Notes: generated from the letters alone by a model not told the origin. Positions 35,652 to 45,502 are shown, counted from the stretch's first letter. The stretch: DNA of 64,000 nucleotides from Natrialba sp. SSL1 (GCF_001861355.1 NZ_MASN01000027.1:1-64000); one strand, 5' to 3'. Made by a program: numbers and translations.

Positions 35652-36896
35652 ATGGCATACCAACGAAAGACACGCCGACGGGTACTACGGGGAATCACAG
35701 CAACGGGCCTGACGCTCGGGATGATCGGAACTGGCAGCGCACAGTCGTCGTCGACGTACGTCGTCACTGGGGGAGGGCGCTCGCGCCTCGAGAACGCGGG
35801 CGCGACGATCACACGGGAACTCGCGAACGGATCCGTCTTCATTGTCTCGGCCGATGACGGCGCTGCGGACGACCTGCGTTCCGTTTCGGGCGTCAGTGGG
35901 GTCACGGAGAATTTTGAAGTCGAACACGACGGGCCGGTTTCCGAGGTGGAGCCACAGACGACTGACGACGCCGACTACACCGAGAATCAGTGGGACAAGG
36001 AGATCACGGACACCTTCGACGCTCACGACTACGCGACCGGTGCAGGTACGCGAATCGTCATCGCCGACACTGGCGTCGACGGCACGCATCCGGATCTGAC
36101 TGGCAACTTTAACGAGGAGTTGAGCGTCTCGTTCGTCGACGGCGGCGAAAAGGACGACCACATCGGCGACACCGGCGATCACGGCACGCACGTCGCCGGC
36201 ACCGCAGCCGCAACCGGTGCAGAGGGGGTCACCGGAACCGCACCTGACGCCGAACTCGTCTCCGTTCGCGTTCTCGGCGAAGACAGCAGTACGTTCGCAG
36301 ATATTCTCGCCGCAGCCGACTACACCGCCGAGATCGGCGCGGATGTCGCAAACTATAGCCTCGGTGCGGGTCCGTTCCCATCCGAGGCCAACAGCGACGG
36401 TACTCGAGTCGCCGTCCAGAACGTGATGCAAGACGTCGCCCGTCGTGGGACGGTGTCGACGGTCTCTGCTGGCAACGCCGAGACCGACCTTCAGCGGGGT
36501 GGGCTGTTCTACCTGCCGGGAACCGTCCAGGGTGTGATGACGATTTCGGCGAGCGGTCCGGAGGACAACCTCTCGTTCTACTCGAACTACGGGACGAGCG
36601 AGATCGAGGTCGGTGCACCCGGCGGTGGCCGGGGAGTGGAAGAAGAAACTGTCATCCCCGATGATCTCGTCTTCTCGACCGAACCAGATGGGACCTACGG
36701 CTGGAAGGCCGGCACGTCGATGGCTGCCCCACAGGTTGCGGGACTGGTCGGACTCGTCCGGGAACTCGAGCCAGATGCACACACGAACCAGGTCGAGAAC
36801 GCGATCGCACACGGTGCCGAACTCGTCCCAGGACGCAGCAGCCCGGAGTTCGGTGCTGGTCGAATCAACGCCCTGAACACGGTGCACAGACTGTAA
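35652..36896 (+). CDS. Tat-exported S8 serine protease (halolysin-type)
   Basis: 414 aa. A twin-arginine signal (KTRRRVLRG followed by a hydrophobic run and GSAQS) is followed by an I9-type propeptide (about 32-90). The catalytic triad lies in order: D in VIADTGVDGTHPDL (about 138), H in GDHGTHVAGT (about 178), S in GTSMAAPQVAG (about 355). It is a secreted subtilase. Halolysins often have a C-terminal extension; here it ends soon after the S motif domain, so it is the short form. Confidence 0.95.
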   Translation: MAYQRKTRRRVLRGITATGLTLGMIGTGSAQSSSTYVVTGGGRSRLENAGATITRELANGSVFIVSADDGAADDLRSVSGVSGVTENFEVEHDGPVSEVEPQTTDDADYTENQWDKEITDTFDAHDYATGAGTRIVIADTGVDGTHPDLTGNFNEELSVSFVDGGEKDDHIGDTGDHGTHVAGTAAATGAEGVTGTAPDAELVSVRVLGEDSSTFADILAAADYTAEIGADVANYSLGAGPFPSEANSDGTRVAVQNVMQDVARRGTVSTVSAGNAETDLQRGGLFYLPGTVQGVMTISASGPEDNLSFYSNYGTSEIEVGAPGGGRGVEEETVIPDDLVFSTEPDGTYGWKAGTSMAAPQVAGLVGLVRELEPDAHTNQVENAIAHGAELVPGRSSPEFGAGRINALNTVHRL

Positions 36897-37087
36897 ACAG
36901 CGCTAGCTCAGCGCCCGTGGAATCTCGGTTTGCTTCTTTGGTGGACTCTCCGTCTCGAGTGTCACCGTCCGACTACCGCTTCCCATCGCTCGCTCATCGG
37001 CGATCGGTTCCCGTCCGATCGCTGTGAGCAACGTGATCGGTCCGTAGACCGATTCAGTGGGGACTCCCGTTCACCCGAGCGCGGCAT

Positions 37088-37243
37088 CTACTCGAGTTCG
37101 TACTGTGCGACTTCCGTTGATCCGCACGCTGGGCACGTCGTCCCCTCGTCGTCATCGATGGAAACACCGCAGTGTCGACACTCGTAGATCGTGTTATCGT
37201 CTCGAACGGCAGCGACCAGATGGCCGAAATATGTAGAGAGCAT
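37088..37243 (-). CDS. short zinc-ribbon (rubrerythrin-like/DUF7129-type) protein
   Basis: 51 aa, below common gene-length cut-offs. The sequence has CRHCG and then CPACG, a CxxC...CxxC rubredoxin-like knuckle, and ends ACGSTEVAQYELE. Such 50-60-residue proteins are abundant in haloarchaea. A TATATAT box at about 37281-37287, 40 bp upstream of the start, gives it a promoter. No partner is evident. Confidence 0.75.
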   Translation of the reverse strand: MLSTYFGHLVAAVRDDNTIYECRHCGVSIDDDEGTTCPACGSTEVAQYELE

Positions 37244-37431
37244 GCGAGCGGGTGATAGCTCCCTCTACCAGCGTGAGTGGTATATATCCTCTCCAACCGG
37301 AGTGAAACTGAAATCCCGCTGGAGTGGCGTTCGAGACCCATTATTCTGTGCGAGACCAGCAAATATCATACGCCCAATGATACGGGAACTCTGACGTTCT
37401 TCCCGGCGGAACGGTTCGGATAGGGTTACTG

Positions 37432-38721
37432 TCAACGGGGGGCGGCCGCAGCGTCTGTTTCACTGGGCATCCAGAACGTGAGTGCGATCACGACTGCCAT
37501 GATCACGGCCAGCGCGATGTAGCCCTGATCGAAGTAGCCGTAATCGCCGATCACGCCGAAGATGACGGGTCCTGCGGCGGCGAGCGACGCAGAGACCGTC
37601 CGGACGACGCCGAGTCCGGAGCCCTGCATCTCTTTGGAGAACGAGTCTGCGAGATAGGACTGGGTGACCGCCCCGGTCCCGAGCATCGTGCTGATCAACG
37701 CTGTAATCCCGACGAGCAGCCAGACGCTGTCGACGAACGGCAACAGGAGAAAGCCAGCCACGGCTGGCGTTAGAATGCTGATCAGCGCGATTCGCATTCC
37801 AATCCGGTCGTACGCCGCGCCAGCCGCAGGTTTGACGAGGACCCCCACCGCGAAGAAAAAGCCAAACAGCACGCTCGCTGTCGTTGGCGAGATCTCCTTC
37901 GTCCTCGTCAGATAGGTCGGATAGAACGCGGTGAACGACTGCCAGATGAACATATAGAGGAACAGAATCCCCGTCATGAGTCCCATCGCTGGCCGTCGAA
38001 GCTCCGCGACGACATCGAGCAGGTCGCTGAGCGACTGGCTACTCGAGTCGCCCTCGGCAGTAGCGTCGGCATCGGAACGACCGGCGGCCTCGGCTGTGTC
38101 CCGTTCCGGTCGGCTCGAGCGTGTCGCTGTCGTGACCGAGGTGGCGAGGACGGCGAGGCCGGCAAGAAGGAGCAGCGGGGCGACGAACCCGAGCCCTGCC
38201 TGCCACGCGATGGCTGCGGCGAGCAGCGTCGCGATCGGTGGGAGCACTGTCTGCCCGATATCGCCCGTCGCCATGGTGACGCCGAGTGCGCTTCCGAGCC
38301 GTCCCGGATAGAGATTCGAGAGGAACGTTATTCTCGCAATCGGGTACAGCGAGTGTCCGAGTCCCCAGAGTGCCGTCGCGAGAAACAGAGCGAGTGCTGA
38401 GGACGAAGAGACGATAACCCCGAGCGCGAGTGCGACGACGGCTGTGCCGACTGCCATGAGCTTTCCCTCGCTGTATCGGTCGGCGAGCATGCCGCCCGGC
38501 AGTTGTCCGATCGCCGCGAAGAACCACAGCACCGTCACCAACAGTCCGGAGACTGCGAGGCTCAGGCCGTATGCGTCCTCGAGATGTGGAATAATAACGG
38601 GGTAGATCATCCGTGTCCCGTTCAACAGCCCCCAGCCGACGGCGACTGCGACGAGTGCGATTCCTTTGCCGCCGCCCCAGAGTCCAGATACTTCCTGTCT
38701 CAGTAGTGAGAGAAACGTCAT
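37432..38721 (-). CDS. MFS transporter
   Basis: 429 aa with 12 predicted TM helices and the usual central cytosolic loop (about 205-235, acidic). The first half shows the MFS pattern GMLADRYSEGK after helix 2 (a GxxxDRxxxxK motif A) and LSNLYPGRLGSALG. Substrate unknown; the sequence lacks the marks of sugar porters. It diverges from the methionine synthase gene, with 250 bp between. Confidence 0.92.
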   Translation of the reverse strand: MTFLSLLRQEVSGLWGGGKGIALVAVAVGWGLLNGTRMIYPVIIPHLEDAYGLSLAVSGLLVTVLWFFAAIGQLPGGMLADRYSEGKLMAVGTAVVALALGVIVSSSSALALFLATALWGLGHSLYPIARITFLSNLYPGRLGSALGVTMATGDIGQTVLPPIATLLAAAIAWQAGLGFVAPLLLLAGLAVLATSVTTATRSSRPERDTAEAAGRSDADATAEGDSSSQSLSDLLDVVAELRRPAMGLMTGILFLYMFIWQSFTAFYPTYLTRTKEISPTTASVLFGFFFAVGVLVKPAAGAAYDRIGMRIALISILTPAVAGFLLLPFVDSVWLLVGITALISTMLGTGAVTQSYLADSFSKEMQGSGLGVVRTVSASLAAAGPVIFGVIGDYGYFDQGYIALAVIMAVVIALTFWMPSETDAAAAPR

Positions 38722-38975
38722 TAAGAGCAGTCTGTACTGAGAAACTCGGCTGTGCGATCATAGTTGCTGGTTTTGCTTCCCATCTTACCGCTTTCGCGCG
38801 TTCGGCTGCTCGGCTGTTTGGGTGTTCGGGTGCTGCGTTACCGGTTGTCTGGCTGCTCGATTGCTCGGCTGCCGGTTGCTCAGGTACTCGAGTACGACTG
38901 TCTCCTCTGCCTACCCTCTTTGTGAGTACCGTGAGTTATAATGCACCTCTAAACTATTACTATGGTAAGTACACA

Positions 38976-40124
38976 ATGACCGACGATCGAATTCGTACGA
39001 CACATATTGGGAGCCTTCCACGGCCACCGGAGCTGCTAGAACTGCTTACAGCACGCCAGAACGGCGAGGCTGTCGACGAAGACGAGTGGGCTGAAACGGT
39101 TGCAGAGGCAACGACGGCAGTCGTCGAGCGACAGGTAGACTCCGGTCTCGACATCGTCAACGACGGCGAACAGTCGCGCGTCTCGTTCAACTGGTACGTC
39201 GCGGACCGACTGAGCGGCATCGAGGGCAAGCGCGAACAGGATCTCTGGGCGGACTTACAGGAGTTCCCGGAGTACGCCGAGGAGACGTTCAAAACTGATG
39301 TTCTCGATCTGTCGATGCATCCGGTCGTTACGGACGAGATCGAGTACACGGGCCAGGAAGAGGCACTCGCCGAGCGCGACGCGCTTCAGGAAACGGCCGA
39401 CGACGCCGGTATTTCCGTCGAGGACACGTTCATTACGTCGGCCTCGCCGAGTATCGTCGCCGCGACGCACGTCAACGACCACTACGACGACTACGACGCG
39501 TACCTCTTCGACATCGCGGAGGCGATGGCCGAGGAGTACGAAATTTTCGCGGAGAACGGCCTGACCATCCAGATCGACGCACCCGAATTCCTCACCGCCG
39601 GCCACACGGCCGCGTTCGCGGATGCACCGATCGACGAAGTCAAAGACGTTACGCGACTCCACGTCGAGGCGCTCAACGAGGCACTCGAGAACGTCCCCGC
39701 CGAGCAGGTTCGGCTACACACCTGCTGGGGGAGCTACGAGGGGCCACACCACCTCGATACGGATCTCGTCGACCTTCTCCCGGTGATTTACGAGGCTGAT
39801 ATCTCCGGTCTGAGCGTCGAACAGGCGAATCCGCGCCACCAGCACGAGTACCGTGCGTTCGCCGAGCAACCGCTTCCGGACGGCTGGGACCTCATTCCCG
39901 GCGTCGTCGACGTGAAGACGAATATCATCGATCACCCGGAGACGGTTGCGGACCGTCTCGAGCGCGTCGCAGACGCGGTCGACGACTCCACGTCGCTGAT
40001 CGCCGCACCGGACTGCGGGTTCGGAACGCAGGCAGGGATCGGCATGGTCGACCCCGAAATCGCGTGGGCGAAACTCGAGGCGCTGGTCGAGGGTGCGGAG
40101 ATCGCAACCGAGCGGATCAACTGA
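38976..40124 (+). CDS. cobalamin-independent methionine synthase-family protein (MetE C-terminal type)
   Basis: 382 aa. It opens RTTHIGSLPRPPELLELL, the standard MetE C-terminal domain start, then DIVNDGEQSR and, later, LHTCWGSYEG (Cys ligand) with IPGVVDVKTNIIDHPETV and PDCGFGTQ (second Cys). His, Cys, Glu and Cys are the zinc ligands that activate the thiol. Archaeal enzymes of this single-domain form methylate homocysteine from a corrinoid or other methyl carrier, or act on related thiols. The TATA box GTTATAATGC (about 38936) gives a near-leaderless transcript. Confidence 0.92.
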   Translation: MTDDRIRTTHIGSLPRPPELLELLTARQNGEAVDEDEWAETVAEATTAVVERQVDSGLDIVNDGEQSRVSFNWYVADRLSGIEGKREQDLWADLQEFPEYAEETFKTDVLDLSMHPVVTDEIEYTGQEEALAERDALQETADDAGISVEDTFITSASPSIVAATHVNDHYDDYDAYLFDIAEAMAEEYEIFAENGLTIQIDAPEFLTAGHTAAFADAPIDEVKDVTRLHVEALNEALENVPAEQVRLHTCWGSYEGPHHLDTDLVDLLPVIYEADISGLSVEQANPRHQHEYRAFAEQPLPDGWDLIPGVVDVKTNIIDHPETVADRLERVADAVDDSTSLIAAPDCGFGTQAGIGMVDPEIAWAKLEALVEGAEIATERIN

Positions 40125-40142
40125 CCGAATCGACTGCGCGTT

Positions 40143-40955
40143 CTAGCGTCCGATCGTTCCCTGTCGCGTGATCGGGGCGTCGGGATTGATGGCAAACGCG
40201 ACGAGCAGCGATTCTTCCTGTGCTGTGACCGTCGCGTCTGTTTCGCCGACGAGAAGCCCGCTCTCGGCAGTCTCGAACGTCGTATCTGCGACGGTGACAG
40301 CGCCATCGAAGACGTAGAAGTAGGTATCCCAGCCAGGCTGTGTAGGGAGTTCCACGCTTGCGCCGTCGTCCAGATGGCTATCGTAGAAGTGGACGTCGTT
40401 GCGGACGGTAAGCGGTGCCCCAGTGTTCGTCCCATCGGTGCCCGCCCTGTCGGTACCCGTCCCGTCGGTAACAGCGGTTTCACCACCGTCAGCCGGCTCG
40501 AAAAGGTGTCGCCACTCGTTGGCCACCGGTTCGGGAATCGGCTCGTGTTGAATCGTCGCCGGCAACTCGAGACTGTGCGGGCGCACGAAAATCTGGAGCA
40601 TCCGAAGCGGCGGATCGTCCGCGAGCGTTCGTTCCTCGTGCCAGAACGACTGCCCCGCTCCCATCACCATCAGGTGGTCCGAATCGGTGACGAGTTCGTT
40701 CCCCTCCTGGTCGTCGTGGCGCATCACACCGTCGGGAACCCAGGAGATGATTTCCTCGTTGCGGTGTTGATGCATCGGAATCAGCGTGTCGGGATCCATA
40801 TACGACTCGACGACCGTTGCGAGCGGACCGTAGCCGTGATCCTCGTGCGACGGACGATTCCGCCCGGGGAAGTTAAAATGCGTGCGGAATTTCCCCTGAT
40901 CCTGCGAGACGGCTGTTCGCGGAGCCTTGTAGAGTTCCGTCGATTCCAGTGTCAC
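40143..40955 (-). CDS. pirin family protein
   Basis: 270 aa with a GTG start. It is a bicupin: the N-terminal cupin keeps the metal site of pirins, with HEDHGYGPLATVVESY and MHQHRNEEIISWV followed by GAGQSFWHEE. It may bind Fe and act as a quercetinase-like or redox regulator. The C-terminal cupin is shorter and has an inserted Thr/Gly/Asp-rich linker (about residues 165-185). TATA GAGTATACG (about 40979-40988) supports the GTG start and a leaderless transcript. Confidence 0.9.
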   Translation of the reverse strand: MTLESTELYKAPRTAVSQDQGKFRTHFNFPGRNRPSHEDHGYGPLATVVESYMDPDTLIPMHQHRNEEIISWVPDGVMRHDDQEGNELVTDSDHLMVMGAGQSFWHEERTLADDPPLRMLQIFVRPHSLELPATIQHEPIPEPVANEWRHLFEPADGGETAVTDGTGTDRAGTDGTNTGAPLTVRNDVHFYDSHLDDGASVELPTQPGWDTYFYVFDGAVTVADTTFETAESGLLVGETDATVTAQEESLLVAFAINPDAPITRQGTIGR

Positions 40956-41224
40956 TGCGTACTCTTTGCACGAGCGACGTATACTCCTAACGGCGGCTGT
41001 TGTCTCACGTCCTCCGTACTCGAGTCCCGAGTCTCTCTGTTCTCCTCCCCTGTCTGTTCACGCCTCACCGGCGGCTCTCTTCGAACACTCGATCGGTGTT
41101 CACAGACCACCGATGCAATCGTTTCTGTTGCCCGTCGCTCGCTTCCCAGTCATCCCTGCACAGGCGCTGCGTTCCCCGTTTCCGCACACGCCAAAAACGG
41201 TGCTCCGCTCACAACACGGCTCGC

Positions 41225-42955
41225 TCAGTTGCGTCGCTCGACTGTGAACGACTCGAGTTGGCCGTTCAGTTCGGCGGCGGTGTCGGAGAGCGAGTGTGCG
41301 GAACTGGCAATCTCTGAAACCGTCGCTGTTTGCTCCTCAGCGGCTGCTGCAACGCTACTGGTCTCTCTGAGCGTTCGCTCGCTTTGTTCGGTTGCGTCGT
41401 CGACCATCGCGACGACTTGCTGGCTGGTGTGGGACTGCTCGTCCGTTGCGCTGTTGATCGATTGCACACCGTCGTTTGCGTTCTGGACGCTGTCGGCAAT
41501 GGATTCAAGGATTTCGAGGCTTTCTTCGATCGTTTCCGCGCCGTCGGCGACTTCCCGTTGCATCGTCTGGATCTCGCGGACGGCGTCCTGTGCCGAGTCC
41601 TGTACGTCACTGACGATGTCGTCGACTTCCTCGGTTGCGATCCCGGTTTCGGCTGACAGCGACTTCACCTCCTGGGCGACGACGGCGAATCGCTTTCCGT
41701 CGTCGGTTGCACGCGCTGCTTCGATCGACGCGTTGACTGCGAGGAGGTTCGTTTCCTCCGCGATCTCGTCGATCATGGTTACAATTTCTGTGACCTCCGT
41801 GAGATCCTCGTCGAGAGTCTCGATCCGGTCGCCAATCGTCTTCGTCTGGTGCTCGATCCGCTCGAGTGCCTCGATTGCATCGTTCGCCGTTTCACGTCCA
41901 GACAGTGCATCTGTGGCCGCTTGATCGGACAGGTCTGCGACGCCGTCTGCCGTCGACGCGATTTCCTCGATCGTCGCCGACAGGTCGGTCATCTCAGCGA
42001 GTACCGCTTCGAAGCGGTCGTTCTGTTCGTCCGTTGCAGCCGAGATTTCGTCGGCCGACTGGCTGACCTCCGTACTCGCTTGCTCCAATTCGGAGACGCT
42101 CGTCGAGACCTCCGTCCCAACCTGGTCTACTTCGTCCGCCATCGCCTGGATGTTCTCGAGCGTTCCAGCGACGTCGTCCAGCATGGTGTTTAGCCCGTCA
42201 CCGATCTCAACCATCGCGTCGTGGTCGCTCTCGATCGTCACTCGGTGTGTGAAATCGCCATTGGCACACTGCTCTAACACCGCCTGACACCGCTCTGCGT
42301 CTGCTTCGAGCATGGCGTTTCGTCGTTCAACGTCCTGTCGCTGCTGGTCGATTTCGGCGCGGCGCTCTTCGAGTTCGGTAATGCGCTCCTCGAGTCCGGT
42401 TCGCATCTGTTCGAGCGACTCGCCGAACTCGCCGGGAACGTCCGTCGTGAGAACGGGTGCGGAGAACTCTTCGCGAGCAAGCGCATCTGCCTGGTCGGCG
42501 ACAGTCGTGAGGTACTCGTGCATCTCGCTGATCGAGGTTTGCAGGTTGCCTACTTCGTCTGCCTGGTCGGTGGTGGTGGGCCGTGTTTGCAGGTCGCCGC
42601 TCGCGATGTCGTCGGCGACGTCCTGCATCTCCTGCAGTGGGTGGATAATATCGTTCCTGGCGATGAGCATCGTGTTCACGAATGCGATAATCGCCAGTAG
42701 AAAAACGATCGCAGTGAGTGCGATCTGTGCCGTCGGGAAGACGGCAAACGCCTCTCCGGGCCCGAGAAACACGAGCGGGAGTGCGAATACGGCGATCGTC
42801 GAGAGGAATTGTAACACAACCGCTGCCATCATCTTGTGCTCGGTGCTCTCCGTAATCCCCAGCCGATCCATACTGTTCCAGAGGACCGACTCGTAGTGGT
42901 GTCTGAAGGCTGCGTTGCCGGCAGCGTCGGTCCCATTGCTCGAAGCGGTTGCCAT
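41225..42955 (-). CDS. methyl-accepting chemotaxis transducer (HAMP-MCP)
   Basis: 576 aa from ATG 42955. Two TM helices (about 42-60 and 72-95) are separated by a very short outer loop, so there is no extracellular sensor domain. HAMP (about 95-150) leads into the MCP signalling domain with the hairpin tip EETNLLAVNASIEAARATDD and FAVVAQEVKSLSAETG. It belongs to the Htr family and may sense membrane potential, redox or a partner protein. No che genes are adjacent. Confidence 0.92.
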   Translation of the reverse strand: MATASSNGTDAAGNAAFRHHYESVLWNSMDRLGITESTEHKMMAAVVLQFLSTIAVFALPLVFLGPGEAFAVFPTAQIALTAIVFLLAIIAFVNTMLIARNDIIHPLQEMQDVADDIASGDLQTRPTTTDQADEVGNLQTSISEMHEYLTTVADQADALAREEFSAPVLTTDVPGEFGESLEQMRTGLEERITELEERRAEIDQQRQDVERRNAMLEADAERCQAVLEQCANGDFTHRVTIESDHDAMVEIGDGLNTMLDDVAGTLENIQAMADEVDQVGTEVSTSVSELEQASTEVSQSADEISAATDEQNDRFEAVLAEMTDLSATIEEIASTADGVADLSDQAATDALSGRETANDAIEALERIEHQTKTIGDRIETLDEDLTEVTEIVTMIDEIAEETNLLAVNASIEAARATDDGKRFAVVAQEVKSLSAETGIATEEVDDIVSDVQDSAQDAVREIQTMQREVADGAETIEESLEILESIADSVQNANDGVQSINSATDEQSHTSQQVVAMVDDATEQSERTLRETSSVAAAAEEQTATVSEIASSAHSLSDTAAELNGQLESFTVERRN

Positions 42956-43055
42956 GGCTATGCAATCCGACGAGTGATACTTAAACCGAGACGGGGTCTC
43001 CCAGCGTTTTGGAAGCCTAAATGAGGCGACGAACGCAGTACGCCACGATCTGGCG

Positions 43056-43517
43056 TCAGTCTGTGCTCGTCGCGCGTGCGTTCGTGCTAGCACGCTGGCT
43101 TCGCCAATAGCCCTGCAGGTATGCGCCAACGAACATACCGGCAAGCGCCCACAGGATCGTGACGTTACCGACGCCGAGACTGGCGTAGGCCGCGCCGGGA
43201 CAGATACCCGACAGTCCCCAGCCAACGCCGAAGATTGCGCCGCCGATCAGGACGTTGCGATCGAAGGATTTCAGCCGTCTGCCGTAGATGTCGCCGGTTA
43301 GCGGCGCACGGTCGAACAGTCGCGGCACTAGCGCGAAGGCGATGCCGGTGACGACCGCTGCACCGCCCATGACGAACAGCAGCCCGAAGTCCTCGAACTG
43401 CAGGAAGTTCAGGACGACTTCCGGGCGAGCCATGTGGCTGAAGCCGAGACCGAAGCCGAAGATCAGGCCGCCGACGAAGATCAAGGGTATGAACAGCGGA
43501 TGACGTTTCTGCGTCAT
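43056..43517 (-). CDS. YeeE/YedE-like (DUF6691) thiosulfate/sulfur transport pore, half 2
   Basis: 153 aa with four TM helices. GFGLGFSHMARPEVVLNF and GVGWGLSGICPGAAYASLG are the paired pore motifs of the YeeE/YedE family; the Cys in SGICPGAA is the conserved sulfur-handling residue. Bacterial YeeE imports thiosulfate and works with TusA-like proteins. It starts 2 bp after the stop of the sister gene and is the last of a minus-strand operon (MBL, YeeE, YeeE). Confidence 0.9.
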   Translation of the reverse strand: MTQKRHPLFIPLIFVGGLIFGFGLGFSHMARPEVVLNFLQFEDFGLLFVMGGAAVVTGIAFALVPRLFDRAPLTGDIYGRRLKSFDRNVLIGGAIFGVGWGLSGICPGAAYASLGVGNVTILWALAGMFVGAYLQGYWRSQRASTNARATSTD

Positions 43518-43518
43518 T

Positions 43519-44082
43519 CTACGGACTCACCCCCAGCGCCATCACGACCTGGGCTGTCCCGATCGCGACGATCAGGAAGGTGATCACGCCGACGATCGAC
43601 GTCTTCGACGCTGACCCGACGCCGCAGACGCCGTGGCCCGACGTACAGCCCTTGCCGATCCGGGTGCCAATCCCGACCAGAATCCCGCCGAGGAACAGCC
43701 GCCACGGCTGCACGTCAGTCAGCCAGAGGGTGATCCCGCCGACATCGTATACTTGGCCCGTCGCTCCTGACTCGTAGAGGCCACTCGAGACGACTCCCGA
43801 CTGAAACGTCACCGCATAGACGAACGCGCCCGCGATGATCCCGAGCGTGAAGACGACGCGCCAGTCCCGCGAGGCGACGTATCGCTGGAACCGTGACTGG
43901 TCAGAGACGTACGATAGCGTCGATTCGAGGAACGTACTCGCGCCGGCCGAAATGCCGGTGCCGAGGTAGATAACGACGGCACCGAGCCCGACGAGGAGCC
44001 CACCGACGGCGTACCGGCTGATGCCGGCGGGAAACAGCGACTCGGACAGCGCAGGTGCGAAGAGTTCGAGTTCAGTTACCAT
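43519..44082 (-). CDS. YeeE/YedE-like membrane protein, half 1
   Basis: 187 aa with five to six TM helices. LGGILVGIGTRIGKGCTSGH holds the family motif GxGCTSGHG with the conserved Cys. With the shorter partner just downstream it would make the two-part pore that bacteria encode as one YeeE protein. It follows the rhodanese-MBL gene by 20 bp, so sulfur import and persulfide processing are transcribed together. Confidence 0.9.
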   Translation of the reverse strand: MVTELELFAPALSESLFPAGISRYAVGGLLVGLGAVVIYLGTGISAGASTFLESTLSYVSDQSRFQRYVASRDWRVVFTLGIIAGAFVYAVTFQSGVVSSGLYESGATGQVYDVGGITLWLTDVQPWRLFLGGILVGIGTRIGKGCTSGHGVCGVGSASKTSIVGVITFLIVAIGTAQVVMALGVSP

Positions 44083-44102
44083 TCGACTGGTGGATGAGGG
44101 AG

Positions 44103-45296
44103 TTAGTCACCGGCCAGCGACTCCTGGCTGGCGGCGCAGTTGTTCGGGCCGAGCTCGAGTTCGAATGCTTCCTCGTCGCTGGTCTCTTGTTGACCGAGGT
44201 TCGTCGCGATGATCTCCTCGTAGTTGGCCGGACGAGGCGGCATGTCCGAGAGGATCACCTCGACGAAGTCGTCTTCGCCCATCGTCAGCGCAGCCATGTC
44301 CTCCTCGAGTTGACCGATTGGTGCGGTGTAGGTACCGTCCTCGGCGGGGACAGCCGAGTCGCTGACGTGAGCGCCGCCGACGAGCGTCTCGTCGGGGAGC
44401 GAAAGCACGCGCTCTTGCAGGGACTCGTAGAGCTGTTTGGCGGCATCTTCGGCACCTTCGTCGCCTTCTTCGAGATCGGGGCGGGCGACGCTCTCGACGA
44501 ACAGGCCGTCGCCGGTCGCGAGTAGTTCGCCGTCGATCAGGTACGAGGTCATCCCGGACGTGTGGCCGGGCGTGGAGACGGTTTCGATGGTGGCGTCACC
44601 GACGTGGAACTCGTCGCCGTCGTCGGCCACCGTTACATCGTCGGCGTAGGTGACGCCGCGGTCGACTGCGGCCGCAGGGATGACGCCTTCGACGCCTTCT
44701 GCGGCGAGGTTTCGAACGCCCGAGATGTGATCCGCGTGGATGTGCGTGTCGATCGCGTATTGCAGGTCGACGCCGAGTTCGTCGGCGTCCTGAAGATAGC
44801 GGTCAGTAAACGCGCGTAGTGGGTCGATGACGGCTGCTTCGTCGCCGTCGTGGAGGAGGTAGCCGAGACAACCCGAGGAGGGGCGCTGATACTGGAGCAG
44901 CGTCCCCGCGCCGTCGTAGCGCTCGACTTCGACGGCCTCGTAGATGCGTGCCCAGCCGTTCATCCCGTCTTCGAGATGGTTCACGTCGTAGCCCGCTTCT
45001 TTGAGGGAGCCAGCAACGAACTCGCTGGCACCGCCTTTCGCACAGAGGACCGTGATTTCCTGGTTGTCCGGAATCTGTTCAAGAATACCGTCGTCGATCT
45101 CCTCGTCGAGGAAGTTGAAGTACGGAACGTTGATCGACTCGACGTGCTCGCCGTCGATCTTCCACTCGTCGTACTCTGACTCCATTCGAGCGTCGAGAAG
45201 CGTCACGACCTCGTTCGTGTCGATACGCGCTTTCAGATCGGCTGGCGTCACCGATTCGATTTCGACATCCGGCGTTGGAAAGTCCATCTCATCCAT
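44103..45296 (-). CDS. rhodanese-metallo-beta-lactamase fusion, paralogue of the gene at 32729
   Basis: 397 aa from ATG 45296. A rhodanese domain with active Cys (VLCAKGGAS, about 103) leads into a metallo-beta-lactamase domain with THIHADHISG (about 210) and STPGHTSGMTSY. The C-terminal ELELGPNNCAAS repeats the Cys signature of its paralogue. It heads the operon with two YeeE genes. The promoter has CTTAAG at 45328-45333 and a copy of the shared motif upstream. Sulfane-sulfur oxidation or transfer is the likely role. Confidence 0.92.
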   Translation of the reverse strand: MDEMDFPTPDVEIESVTPADLKARIDTNEVVTLLDARMESEYDEWKIDGEHVESINVPYFNFLDEEIDDGILEQIPDNQEITVLCAKGGASEFVAGSLKEAGYDVNHLEDGMNGWARIYEAVEVERYDGAGTLLQYQRPSSGCLGYLLHDGDEAAVIDPLRAFTDRYLQDADELGVDLQYAIDTHIHADHISGVRNLAAEGVEGVIPAAAVDRGVTYADDVTVADDGDEFHVGDATIETVSTPGHTSGMTSYLIDGELLATGDGLFVESVARPDLEEGDEGAEDAAKQLYESLQERVLSLPDETLVGGAHVSDSAVPAEDGTYTAPIGQLEEDMAALTMGEDDFVEVILSDMPPRPANYEEIIATNLGQQETSDEEAFELELGPNNCAASQESLAGD

Positions 45297-45344
45297 GGTG
45301 TACATCTCCCAGTATCGGTCGTATCCACTTAAGACTTCGTATGG

Positions 45345-45364
45345 TTTTCCCCAAACCACACAAT
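45345..45364 (-). promoter_or_regulatory. candidate operator ATTGT-N10-GAAAA upstream of the rhodanese-MBL/YeeE operon
   Basis: On the minus strand ATTGT GTGGTTTGGG GAAAA, the left half perfect and the right half matching CAAAA at four of five bases. It sits upstream of the CTTAAG box (45328-45333). TATTGTGTGGT is identical to part of the site at 45503. Confidence 0.45.
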
Positions 45365-45502
45365 ACAATGCATTTCGAAATACGTGGTAATTCATACGCA
45401 TGCTCGTGTAGTGGTCCCTAAATGGCAGAACAACTCCGTGAGGACTTTGCGGATGTTCGCTACCTGTACAATAATCGGTATCCTTTTATACACGCGGGCA
45501 AT

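Noticed and set aside
35685-36887. 400-codon minus-strand frame opposite the halolysin gene
   Set aside because: The plus strand has a Tat signal and the subtilase triad; the minus frame is a mirror artefact.
40374-41924. 516-codon plus-strand frame
   Set aside because: It runs across the pirin start, an intergenic region and the end of the transducer gene on the opposite strand. The product is low-complexity Ser/Arg.
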